From assembly GCA_025359565.1 (NCBI GenBank), contig JANYFY010000026.1, positions 1 to 64,000 on the forward strand: a stretch of 64,000 nucleotides of DNA. Direction: 5' to 3'. This document shows, in pieces, positions 41,822 to 49,650 of this stretch. Under the pieces are notes generated by a model. The model saw only the letters and a program-made list of their open reading frames with translations. It did not search any database and was not told where the DNA came from. Every line of letters starts with the position of its first letter. The stretch's first letter is position 1. The position numbers were made by a program, and so were the translations under genes. This DNA is from Gammaproteobacteria bacterium (lineage in GTDB: Bacteria; Pseudomonadota; Gammaproteobacteria; Steroidobacterales; Steroidobacteraceae).

Positions 41822-41986
41822 TTAGCTGCCGTCTGTGAGTGGCGCTTTGGGTGGCGCAGGCACAGGCGCCTGAGTATCAATTTTTGTTGGAGCTTGGCTA
41901 CCCGGCTTAACCAAGGGCCCTTTTTGCCCGCATGCGACCAACGTAAGGCTTGCAACAAAAATAGATATTAAGGGAACGTAACGCAT
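41822..41986 (-). CDS. lptM: LptM-type small lipoprotein
   Basis: A 54-residue lipoprotein (MRYVPLISIFVASLTLVACGQKGPL...). The signal peptide ends in the lipobox LVAC, and the mature start CGQKGPL is diagnostic of LptM (YifL), which in E. coli assists maturation of the LptDE lipopolysaccharide translocon. The rest is a proline/alanine-rich tail ending APLTDGS. It precedes polA rather than dapF here. Two neighbouring overlapping frames in other phases are shadows. Confidence 0.9.
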   Translation of the reverse strand: MRYVPLISIFVASLTLVACGQKGPLVKPGSQAPTKIDTQAPVPAPPKAPLTDGS

Positions 41987-42049
41987 ATAGAGCAGTATAA
42001 CCTGCGCTGTGATCTAGCATGTAGTTTGGACTCAATGGTAGGAGAAACT

Positions 42050-42667
42050 ATGAACAGACATTTACCAGCCGTATTGATCACTCTAGTAATCAGTATGAGC
42101 GGCGCCACTACGGCATTCGCATTCGATCCGCTGGGTATTTATATCGGTGGAGCGGTGGGTGAAGCGAATATAAGAAGCAATGAGAGTGTGTATGGAAATG
42201 CGCTGGCATTGAGCAAACACCATACTGCTTGGAAATTAGTCGCCGGTGTGAGGCCAATATCTCTTGTGGGTGCGGAATTTGAATACATCGATTTCGGGCA
42301 GGCTCAAGCAACAACGGATAATGGAATCGCGCAAGTGGCATCTGTTCTTCACCCGAAAGCCGAGGCGTTGTTTGGATTAGTGTATTTGCCACTTCCGCTA
42401 CCCATTGTAAATGTTTACGGAAAAGTGGGGTTCGCCCGGCTGCACTCGGAGGTAAATGCCTCCGTGAGCTGTAGTCGCGGTATCGCGTGCCTATTACCGA
42501 TAGGTTATGCGCCTTTTTCGACTAGCCACACGGATAGTCGGCTGGCGTATGGCGCCGGCGTGCAGGCCAAGGTTTTAGGCGTTGCCGTGCGATTGGAATA
42601 CGAGCGTATCAGCGCTAATTCCGGTGATCCGGATCTATTTTCACTTGGAGTAAATTGGACTTTTTGA
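42050..42667 (+). CDS. Outer-membrane beta-barrel protein
   Basis: A 205-residue OmpA-like eight-strand barrel. The signal peptide (LPAVLITLVISMSGATTAFA) is followed by GIYIGGAVGEANI, alternating strands such as AWKLVAGVRPISLVGAEFEYIDFG, VNVYGKVGFARL and a C-terminal FSLGVNWTF ending in Phe, the BAM signal. An unusual loop holds two Cys (CSRGIAC). ATG 42050 with GGAGA upstream is preferred to 42026. Function unknown; such barrels are often adhesins or structural proteins. Confidence 0.85.
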   Translation: MNRHLPAVLITLVISMSGATTAFAFDPLGIYIGGAVGEANIRSNESVYGNALALSKHHTAWKLVAGVRPISLVGAEFEYIDFGQAQATTDNGIAQVASVLHPKAEALFGLVYLPLPLPIVNVYGKVGFARLHSEVNASVSCSRGIACLLPIGYAPFSTSHTDSRLAYGAGVQAKVLGVAVRLEYERISANSGDPDLFSLGVNWTF

Positions 42668-42688
42668 AGACTCGTTTTAGGATTTCGC

Positions 42689-44404
42689 CTAGCGACTCGT
42701 GACGATAGCCACCGGATTAGCACCTGCGGTGACGGTCGGTGTGGGTAAGGGCGTGAGTGAGCCGTTTGCGTCCACCGCGAATTGAGAAATCGGGCCTGGT
42801 ATTATTGTCGAATCGCGATTCGTTACGTAAGCAAAGCGACCGGTTGGATCTATTGCTAACGAGCTAGGTCCTCCCTGGGGCTGGCTATTTGCTAAGTCTA
42901 CTAAGGTCAAAGTACCACTTGGAAAATTGCTGCTGGAGGAGTTGATGCGATAGTGCGAAACAGTGGCATCGCCACGATTGGTTGCATAAGCGTTCATCCC
43001 TTTTGCATCGACCGTGATGGAGCGCGGTGTTTTCCCGGTCGCGACCGTAGCCGGGCTTAGAAGGGCCAGAGAACCACCAGGACCGATTCTATACTGGGAA
43101 ATAGTGTTGTCGCTCGAATTGACGGTATAGACAAAAGGGGCGGTCGGGTTAACGACGATCCAATTAGGATCTACGCCGGAGGCTATTACGGATGTACTTA
43201 GGGGAGTGAGCAATCCGTTGGTGACCGAGTATTGCGATACGGTGGCCGAGTTGAAATTAGCCACATAGGCGAAATCTCCGGTCGGCGTAACGGCAATTGA
43301 TGCAGGACCCGCTCCAGTGGGCACAGGGGCAGCGGTGACCAGAGCAAGCGATCCGGTTGCGCCTAGAGTGTATTGAGAAATCCCGCCGGGGCCACCGTTG
43401 CCATAATTTGCGACATACGCAAACCCCCCATTCGGATTGACCGCTATGTCGTTTGGTCCATTGCCGGTGGATGTTGTGGCAGGCATCAGCGGCGAGAGCG
43501 ATCCATTCGAATTAATAAAAAATTGCGAGACAGTCCCGGCGCTGTTCCCCGGACTAATAAAGTTTGCAGCGTAGAGATATCGTCCGCTGATATCGATCGT
43601 CAGAGAGTAAGGGTTGAAGCCGATTGGCAAACTCGCGGGGTTCAACGGAGTCAGTGATCCGTCTGGAGCGATAACGAATTGAGATATCGTCCCGACACTA
43701 TTGGTATAAGCCGAAAAATTGACCACATACGCAAAATTAGCGACCGTCAAAATAATGATATTGGAGGTGACCGCACCCGACCTTGCGGCAATTCCCGTCG
43801 TGCCAATCGCGATGCCGGTTGTAATTCCGGAGGCGTCTATAGTGGCGATGGTCGTGTTAGTGGAGTTCCAGGTGGCCGTGCCGGTAATATCTTTTGTGGT
43901 GCCGTCCGAATAGGTTGCTATCGCAGTAAAGGGTTGGGCCCGCTTGACGCCTACCGTGGGATTGGCGGGTGTGACAACAATCGACACGATTTGGACGGGT
44001 GCTACAACCGTCACATTCGCCGTGCCTTTTATGCTGCTGAACGACGCAGTAATGAGGCTAGTTCCCACTGATGCGGCGGTTGCGAGGCCTGGTTGGATAA
44101 GTGCATTGTTAATAGCTACTACGCTGGTATTCGAGGAGGACCAGCCGACGATATTGGTTAAATCCTGGCGTGTTCCATCATTGTAAATACCTATGGCGCT
44201 AAACGCTTGCGTTGCTCCGACGGTCATTGTGGAATTCGGCGGTAGCACCAATATTGCCGTGAGCGTAGGCGGCGGCGGCGGAGGCGTGATAGCAGAATTA
44301 GACCTGCTTGAATATCCGCAGCTCGATACTAGCGTTCCGAAACACAACAATAATATTGGGGGTACCCCAATTCCCAGAAACCGACGTATACATTGTGTGT
44401 GCAT
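42689..44404 (-). CDS. Lipoprotein with Ig-like repeats and a beta-propeller
   Basis: A 571-residue outer-membrane or periplasmic lipoprotein. Signal and lipobox LVSSCGYSS, a PPPPPP linker, two Big_2-type Ig domains (VGATQAFSAIGIYNDGTRQDLTN..., VGVKRAQPFTAIATYSDGTTKDITG), then about seven lactonase/YVTN-like propeller repeats of the form 'NP.G.FAYVAN...ISQY' between residues 230 and 570. Such proteins are cell-surface binding or scaffold modules. ATG 44404 chosen (MHTQ); the extension to 44440 precedes the signal. Convergent with the barrel gene at 42050. Confidence 0.87.
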   Translation of the reverse strand: MHTQCIRRFLGIGVPPILLLCFGTLVSSCGYSSRSNSAITPPPPPPTLTAILVLPPNSTMTVGATQAFSAIGIYNDGTRQDLTNIVGWSSSNTSVVAINNALIQPGLATAASVGTSLITASFSSIKGTANVTVVAPVQIVSIVVTPANPTVGVKRAQPFTAIATYSDGTTKDITGTATWNSTNTTIATIDASGITTGIAIGTTGIAARSGAVTSNIIILTVANFAYVVNFSAYTNSVGTISQFVIAPDGSLTPLNPASLPIGFNPYSLTIDISGRYLYAANFISPGNSAGTVSQFFINSNGSLSPLMPATTSTGNGPNDIAVNPNGGFAYVANYGNGGPGGISQYTLGATGSLALVTAAPVPTGAGPASIAVTPTGDFAYVANFNSATVSQYSVTNGLLTPLSTSVIASGVDPNWIVVNPTAPFVYTVNSSDNTISQYRIGPGGSLALLSPATVATGKTPRSITVDAKGMNAYATNRGDATVSHYRINSSSSNFPSGTLTLVDLANSQPQGGPSSLAIDPTGRFAYVTNRDSTIIPGPISQFAVDANGSLTPLPTPTVTAGANPVAIVTSR

Positions 44405-44438
44405 GCATCGAATGTTGCCACAGCGAGACCTAATCCAC

Positions 44439-44463
44439 AAAAAATCGGGCCCCTATGGGCCCG
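44439..44463 (-). terminator. Rho-independent terminator after the FKBP gene
   Basis: CGGGCCC and GGGCCCG pair perfectly (7 bp) around CTAT, followed on the minus strand by a U6 run. A second 7-bp hairpin CTGCGCC/GGCGCAG lies at 44480-44499 without a U tract. It ends the FKBP transcript 50 bp past the stop, ahead of the next lipoprotein gene. Confidence 0.85.
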
Positions 44464-44516
44464 CAGTTAACCTAATGTCCTGCGCCCGGTACGGCGCAGA
44501 TTAATATTCCGCAATA

Positions 44517-45311
44517 TCACTGGGGTTGTTTGTTCCCCATGGGTTGTTTGTTCCCCATGGGTTGTTTTGGGACTACCGGCATCGTTGCATTCGGCGCAGC
44601 CGCCGGTGCTTTAACGCTCAACAGGTCTACATCAAATATTAATAAGGAACCTCCGGGTATGCCGGGTTTCGGGCTGTTGTCATAGGCGAGTTCAGGCGGT
44701 ATATAAAGTTTCCACTTTGCACCGGGCTTCATCAGAACCAATGCTTCTTGCCAGCCTTTAATCACGCCATTCACTGGAAAACTAACAGGTGTTGCACTTT
44801 TGAACGAACTATCAAACTCCGAACCATCAATGAGCTTGCCACGATAATTAACCGAGACCTCATCGGTGGGTTTCGGCGACGCGGCTTTCTCATCGCCTGC
44901 ATTAATGACTTTATATTGCAAACCCGAGGCCGTCGTTTGTATTCCTTTTTCTTTGGCATTGTGCGCCAAGAACTCAACCGCAGCGGCTTTGTTGTGCTTG
45001 ACTCCGTCTTCCATCGCGGTCTTTACAAAACTTTGTAATTGTTGCTGATCAGTAGGCGCCATTTTTTTGCCGTGCAGGCCATCTTTTAAGCCACGGTTCA
45101 CCGCTTCCGGAGAGATTTTGTCACCGATACCCATGCGCCCCATTTGTTCGCCGAAATTGACGCCGAATAGATAGCTACTTTGGTCATTGGTGAGCGGCGC
45201 GGGGGGCGCAGCGGCTGGCGCCGCTGAGTTAGCGGCGGGTGTTTGCGCGTGTAACAGGGGTGCCATTGCCACCAGCACCAGAAAATAGTACGGTTTTTTC
45301 AGTAGATTCAT
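44517..45311 (-). CDS. FKBP-type peptidyl-prolyl isomerase (FkpA/Mip-like)
   Basis: A 264-residue periplasmic isomerase/chaperone. Signal peptide FLVLVAMAPLLHAQ, an alanine/proline stretch, the N-terminal dimerisation helices (SYLFGVNFGEQMGRMGIG...), and the FKBP domain from about 150 (VSVNYRGKLIDGSEFDSSF, GVIKGWQEALVLMKPGAKWKLYIPPELAY, LLIFDVDLLSV). The C-terminus carries a tandem MGNKQP hexapeptide produced by an 18-bp DNA repeat. Length and order match FkpA/Mip proteins. Confidence 0.93.
   Translation of the reverse strand: MNLLKKPYYFLVLVAMAPLLHAQTPAANSAAPAAAPPAPLTNDQSSYLFGVNFGEQMGRMGIGDKISPEAVNRGLKDGLHGKKMAPTDQQQLQSFVKTAMEDGVKHNKAAAVEFLAHNAKEKGIQTTASGLQYKVINAGDEKAASPKPTDEVSVNYRGKLIDGSEFDSSFKSATPVSFPVNGVIKGWQEALVLMKPGAKWKLYIPPELAYDNSPKPGIPGGSLLIFDVDLLSVKAPAAAPNATMPVVPKQPMGNKQPMGNKQPQ
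44523..44568. repeat. 18-bp tandem repeat inside the FKBP gene
   Basis: Two exact copies of GGGTTGTTTGTTCCCCAT (44523-44540 and 44541-44558) followed by a partial third copy. In frame on the minus strand each encodes MGNKQP. Being a multiple of three, copy-number change would alter only tail length. Confidence 0.9.
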
Positions 45312-45445
45312 GGTTTGTGCATCTTTAAGGTTAGGTAATCCAGCGCAAACAATACGCCAGTTTCTGGGGTAATTGCTAGGGGCTGCCCCTCAATGGCCGC
45401 CTTCTTAGAGGTGGTCGCGTGAAACACCCGTTAGACGTTTGTGGC

Positions 45446-46627
45446 TTAGCGCAAATTTGCGGCAATGCGTCGATAGGCCTCGCGAAAGGGAATGCCCTCG
45501 TTCGCCACTAGGGCGTAAGCCGCGGCGGCGGCGTGTATGTTGGGATCAAATTTTATGTTTTTAGGATCAAAGCGTACGCCCGCCAATGCGCTGGGTAATA
45601 AATCCAAAGTCTCAAGACATGAATCGATGGCGCGAAACAGCGGCGGCTTAATAAGCTGTAGATCGCGGTGATAACCGGAGGTCAGTTTTTGGGTAATGTT
45701 GAGCACTTCGTTGAGCGCCGCACACGCTACCGCGCTGCGTCCGCGCACCAACTCAAACACATCCGGATTACGCTTTTGAGGCATGATGGATGAGCCCGTC
45801 GTGAATTCTTCCGGTAAATTCACGAAACTGAATTCCCATGTGTAAAAAAGTAGCAAATCGGCTGCGAGCCGCCCAGTATCTTGCGTTAGAAGGGTAATTT
45901 CGAACAGCAATTGTGCCTCAGCCTTGCCTCGCGACAATTGTACGGCGGTCACCGGTTCGTGATTAACGTTAAATTTTAGTTTTTCGCGAGTGGCGTCACG
46001 ATTGATATCAAGATTCGGTGTGCCGTAACCCGCGCCCGAGCCTAGAGGATTTTTTAGTATACGACGCGCGCAGTGTTCAAGCCCCGTGGCATCATCGCGA
46101 ATTTCGGATGCAAAGCCCTCAGCCCAAAGCGCGACGGTGCTAGGCATCGCTTGCTGCATGTGAGTATAGCCCGGCAAAACGATGGCACCGTCGCGCGCCG
46201 ACAACGCGTCCAGTGCATCCGCGACGTTAAGCGCGCCTTCGCGCAAAATCTGGCTCGTCGCATGCAGATAGAGCCGCAGCGCCGCCAGTATCTGATCATT
46301 CCTTGATCGGCCGGCATTTAGTCTTTCACCGGTGGACCCGATTCGAGCGGTGAGCAAATTCTCAATAGCGGTATGGCTATCCTCCTGTTCTAAGGGCACG
46401 CGCCACGTGCCTTCGCGGTGATCCTTGCCGATGAGAACGAGTGCGTCCCTTAAGGTTGACAGGTCGGTGTCTTGCAACAGGCCCTGTTCGCAGAGCATCT
46501 CAGCGTGTGCGATCGATGCTGCGATATCATATTGCACCAATCGATTATCCAGGATGTGATCATCCCCTGCAGTGTATGCCAGCACTCGGGCATTGAGTGG
46601 CACCCCTTTGTCCCAAAGTCGCGTCAT
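45446..46627 (-). CDS. argH: Argininosuccinate lyase
   Basis: A 393-residue fumarase/aspartase-superfamily lyase releasing arginine and fumarate. GRSRNDQ, the fumarate lyase signature GSSIMPQKRNPD, and GYTHMQQA with the catalytic His are intact. It is shorter than the 457 residues of E. coli ArgH because the C-terminal part is trimmed. The residues PLNARVLAYTAGDDHILDNRL at the start resemble Xanthomonadales/Bacteroidetes proteins. Overlaps argB by ATGA; last gene of the arginine operon. Confidence 0.96.
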   Translation of the reverse strand: MTRLWDKGVPLNARVLAYTAGDDHILDNRLVQYDIAASIAHAEMLCEQGLLQDTDLSTLRDALVLIGKDHREGTWRVPLEQEDSHTAIENLLTARIGSTGERLNAGRSRNDQILAALRLYLHATSQILREGALNVADALDALSARDGAIVLPGYTHMQQAMPSTVALWAEGFASEIRDDATGLEHCARRILKNPLGSGAGYGTPNLDINRDATREKLKFNVNHEPVTAVQLSRGKAEAQLLFEITLLTQDTGRLAADLLLFYTWEFSFVNLPEEFTTGSSIMPQKRNPDVFELVRGRSAVACAALNEVLNITQKLTSGYHRDLQLIKPPLFRAIDSCLETLDLLPSALAGVRFDPKNIKFDPNIHAAAAAYALVANEGIPFREAYRRIAANLR

Positions 46628-47565
46628 GCGGGCGCGCCTTGTTGTTCGGCGGGGCTGAGGGCATGTAAGTCCGCAACCACCATCGATCCGGTACCTTCGT
46701 TGGTAAAGATTTCGGCTAGCAGACTATTCGCCGAATGATAAGAGATTACGTGGACTCGACGCACGCCGGCCCGAATCGCATTTTCTATGGCCTCCGCTTT
46801 GGGCAGCATGCCATCTTTTAGGCTGCCTTGATCGCGCAGTCGCCGCAAACCGTGAATATCTGTATACGAAATAATTGAATTCAGGTCAGTCGAGTCTTCC
46901 AGAATGCCGGATGCACCCGTACAGAGTACTAATTTTTCCGCAGCAAGCGCACCCCCAATCGCGGCCGCCACCGTATCGGCATTGATATTGAGCAGCGTGC
47001 CCTTCGAATCCGCTGATAAGGGGCTCACTACAGGCATCAAACCATTGGCCATCAATTTTTCAAGTACGGCGATATTGACCGAGTCAATATCGCCGACAAA
47101 ACCATAGTCGATCGGCTCAATGGAGCCAGGCAGCGGTGGTAGGGGCAAACGCTTGTGAGCGCGAATCAGACCTGCATCGACACCGCTCAAACCAATCGCT
47201 TCGATATCCAATTCACGGCAAATGGCTAAAATGCGAGTATTGACCAAACCATTGAGGACCATGGCCGTTACATCAATCGACTTCTGATCGGTGACACGTC
47301 GACCATTAATTATTTTGGTCTCAATTCCAAGCGAGGCCTGCACGCTATCGAGTTGCGGTCCGCCGCCGTGAACAAGAACCGTTTTGATGCCCACTTGGTG
47401 CAGGATAGCGACCTGTTCAATCAAGCTACGAGTTGAGGATTGATTGCTAAATACCGCGCCACTCACTTTGATGACAAATACCTTGCCCTTGTACATGCGA
47501 ATATAGGGTGCGGCGCTTTTGAGCGCACGTACCGCTACCGAAGGATCAGGTCGTTTCAAAGCCAT
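46624..47565 (-). CDS. argB: N-acylglutamate kinase
   Basis: A 313-residue amino-acid-kinase fold protein phosphorylating an N-acylated glutamate. KVSGAVFSNQSSTRSL, LVHGGGPQLD, INGRRVTD, NINADTVAAAIGGAL and SLKDGMLPKAEAI are the ATP and substrate blocks. KVSGAV replaces the usual K-x-GG at the nucleotide loop. No acetyltransferase domain is fused, unlike the bifunctional Xanthomonas protein. ATG 47565 with GGAG 7 nt upstream. Whether the acyl group is acetyl or succinyl depends on the pathway (see argF'). Confidence 0.93.
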   Translation of the reverse strand: MALKRPDPSVAVRALKSAAPYIRMYKGKVFVIKVSGAVFSNQSSTRSLIEQVAILHQVGIKTVLVHGGGPQLDSVQASLGIETKIINGRRVTDQKSIDVTAMVLNGLVNTRILAICRELDIEAIGLSGVDAGLIRAHKRLPLPPLPGSIEPIDYGFVGDIDSVNIAVLEKLMANGLMPVVSPLSADSKGTLLNINADTVAAAIGGALAAEKLVLCTGASGILEDSTDLNSIISYTDIHGLRRLRDQGSLKDGMLPKAEAIENAIRAGVRRVHVISYHSANSLLAEIFTNEGTGSMVVADLHALSPAEQQGAPA

Positions 47566-47579
47566 CAATATCTCCGAAT

Positions 47580-48575
47580 TTAAGCCAACATACGATGCAG
47601 TATCGCCATCTGCACCACCAATCGATTGAATGCTTGTCGCTGCACAACGGCGCGCGGGCCGTCTAACACTTCATCAGCCACCGCAACATTGCGGCGTACC
47701 GGTAAACAATGCATCAGCTTGGCATCGGCGAACGCATTGGCGAACCAATTCTCGCGCACGCACCAGTCTTGCAGTTCCGCTCTGAGTTTCGCGTCCGCTT
47801 CCGGGGCGCCGTAGTGGGTTGTGGAACCCCATTCTTTGGCGTACAACACATGCGCTCCCTTCAGTGCGAGCGTCCGATCGCTGGTTTCAGTGACTGCTCC
47901 CCCTGAAGATTTTGCTGCAACCCGCGCTTTACCCATGACGGTGGGGGGCAATGCGAATCCCTCAGGGCGTAATACTACGACCTCCATGCCGCGCATGGCC
48001 GCCATGTGTAGCGTGGCAGACGGTACCGCAAGCGGTAAAGCTTTAGGATGATAGACCCAGGTTAAGACGAATTTCCCACCGCTAGCGATTTTTAACTCAT
48101 CGAGAGTTCGCCAGTCGCACAGCGCTTGGGCCGGATGATTCATAGCCGACTCCAAATTGATCAGCGGTTTGTCGCACAGTTGATCAATAGTGGAAAATAG
48201 CGGTTCGCTTAAATCTTCCAACAAATTTTTACCCTCTGCAAATGCTCGTACCCCGAGAGCATCGCAGTAAGACGCAAGCACAGGTAGTGCCTCGCGAATA
48301 TGTTCCGCGGCTGTACCGTCCATGACGACGTTATTGCGAGTCTCCAAGCCCCAGGTGCCTTGACCCGGTGTGATAACGAACGAGTTGCCCCCTAAGTGCG
48401 CCATACCTGATTGGAACGAGGCGAGAGTGCGCAGCGAAGGATTGAGGAACAGTAGTCCTAGCACTTTACCCCTCAATGCGCGGGGTTCAGGCTTGTCCTG
48501 GAGTTTTTGCGCAAGGGCTAAAAGATCAAGAATTTGTGCACGTTCGAAATCAGCTAAGCTTAAAAAACGCCGCAT
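47580..48575 (-). CDS. argF': N-acylornithine carbamoyltransferase (acetyl or succinyl specificity unresolved)
   Basis: A 331-residue transcarbamylase of the AOTC/SOTC subgroup. FLNPSLRTLASFQ replaces the OTC-type STRTR loop. MDGTAAEHI, ESAMNHPAQALCDW, TWVYHPKALPLAVP and LMHCLPVRRN follow. At the residue that sets specificity in characterised enzymes (Glu92 in Xanthomonas AOTC, Pro90 in Bacteroides SOTC) this protein has Ala90. Surrounding text (EALPVLASYCDALGVRAFA, AVPSATL) reads closer to the Bacteroides protein. ATG 48575 with GGTGGA upstream avoids the 53-bp overlap of the longer frame. Confidence 0.9.
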   Translation of the reverse strand: MRRFLSLADFERAQILDLLALAQKLQDKPEPRALRGKVLGLLFLNPSLRTLASFQSGMAHLGGNSFVITPGQGTWGLETRNNVVMDGTAAEHIREALPVLASYCDALGVRAFAEGKNLLEDLSEPLFSTIDQLCDKPLINLESAMNHPAQALCDWRTLDELKIASGGKFVLTWVYHPKALPLAVPSATLHMAAMRGMEVVVLRPEGFALPPTVMGKARVAAKSSGGAVTETSDRTLALKGAHVLYAKEWGSTTHYGAPEADAKLRAELQDWCVRENWFANAFADAKLMHCLPVRRNVAVADEVLDGPRAVVQRQAFNRLVVQMAILHRMLA

Positions 48576-48579
48576 ACGC

Positions 48580-49650
48580 TTAGGTCCACCCGGGCGCAGT
48601 GGCGGTAAGTCCACTATGCTCCGGAAGGTCAAACAGCCGATTCATCCATTGCACCGCACCGCCCGCTGCACCTTTAGTGAGATTATCAATCACGGCAGTT
48701 ACTGCAATCGAATTCTTATCGGTAGTTGCACTCAGATGAGCAAAATTACTACTCACGACATCTTTGATTCGAGGTGCCGCGCCGCCGACTTTTACAAAAA
48801 AACATTCTCGATAGTAGTTATTAAAAGCACGTTGAACGTCTGCGCTCGACATCGCATTTTTAAGCGTGGCCATGACCGTGACATGGATGCCTCGGGAAAA
48901 AGGTCCTGAATGCGGTGCAAAATTAAATTCTGCGTCTGTCCCAGTGGCAGCCTTCGCGCACGCAATGATTTCCGGTACATGACGATGTGTAAGAACATTG
49001 TACGAATAAAGATCGCTATGCCGCAGCGGATGGTGGGTGCTGTCTGTGGGCTTTCGTCCTGAGCCAGTGCTGCCGGTAATACCGCTAATAAAAAACCGTG
49101 CATCCGTTAATTTTAGCGCCAGCAACGGCACACTCGCGAGCAATATAGCCGTGGCAAAACATCCCGGATGCGCGATATGGGGAGTCGGCGAGAGTGGCAA
49201 ATGCTCCGGCAGTGCACAGGTGAAACTCGCTATCCGTCCCGGTGCAGCGTGAGGATGATGGTACACAGCCTCGTAGGCGGCAGTGCTGCGATAACGGAAA
49301 TCGGCTGAAATATCTACGCAATGCGCGCGGATATTTGATTGCTCGGCAATGTTTAATAAGTGATCGACGCGACTCGCCGATACTCCGTGCGGAGCGGCTG
49401 AAAATATCGCGCAGGCTGCTTGAGCGCGTAACACTGATTCAACGGCTTCAAGACTCGCGAATTGCAAAGTAGGGTAGACGCTAAAAAGGTGCGGGAAAGC
49501 GTCACTCACAAGGCTTCCGGATTGACTGTCGGACAGTATGGCGGCGAGCTGCAAACGCGGATGGCCCGCGATGAGGCGCAATAGCTCTCCGGCCACGTAG
49601 CCGGTGCCCCCCAGTACGATCGCGGAAATTTGGGCTGCATGATGGGTCAT
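48580..49650 (-). CDS. argC: N-acyl-gamma-glutamyl-phosphate reductase
   Basis: A 356-residue NADPH-dependent reductase. N-terminal Rossmann motif VLGGTGYVAGELLRLI, active-site HPGCFATA with the nucleophilic Cys, and GITGSTGSGRKP. It makes the N-acylated glutamate semialdehyde. Its stop sits just ahead of the argF' ATG, and it overlaps the P-loop gene by ATGA. All catalytic features are present. The semialdehyde would next need an ArgD-type aminotransferase, absent here. Confidence 0.95.
   Translation of the reverse strand: MTHHAAQISAIVLGGTGYVAGELLRLIAGHPRLQLAAILSDSQSGSLVSDAFPHLFSVYPTLQFASLEAVESVLRAQAACAIFSAAPHGVSASRVDHLLNIAEQSNIRAHCVDISADFRYRSTAAYEAVYHHPHAAPGRIASFTCALPEHLPLSPTPHIAHPGCFATAILLASVPLLALKLTDARFFISGITGSTGSGRKPTDSTHHPLRHSDLYSYNVLTHRHVPEIIACAKAATGTDAEFNFAPHSGPFSRGIHVTVMATLKNAMSSADVQRAFNNYYRECFFVKVGGAAPRIKDVVSSNFAHLSATTDKNSIAVTAVIDNLTKGAAGGAVQWMNRLFDLPEHSGLTATAPGWT

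Noticed and set aside
43373-44186. Several plus-strand frames of 64-130 codons opposite the beta-propeller lipoprotein
   Set aside because: They mirror repetitive coding sequence on the minus strand. The lipoprotein has a full signal, Ig and propeller pattern, so these are shadows.
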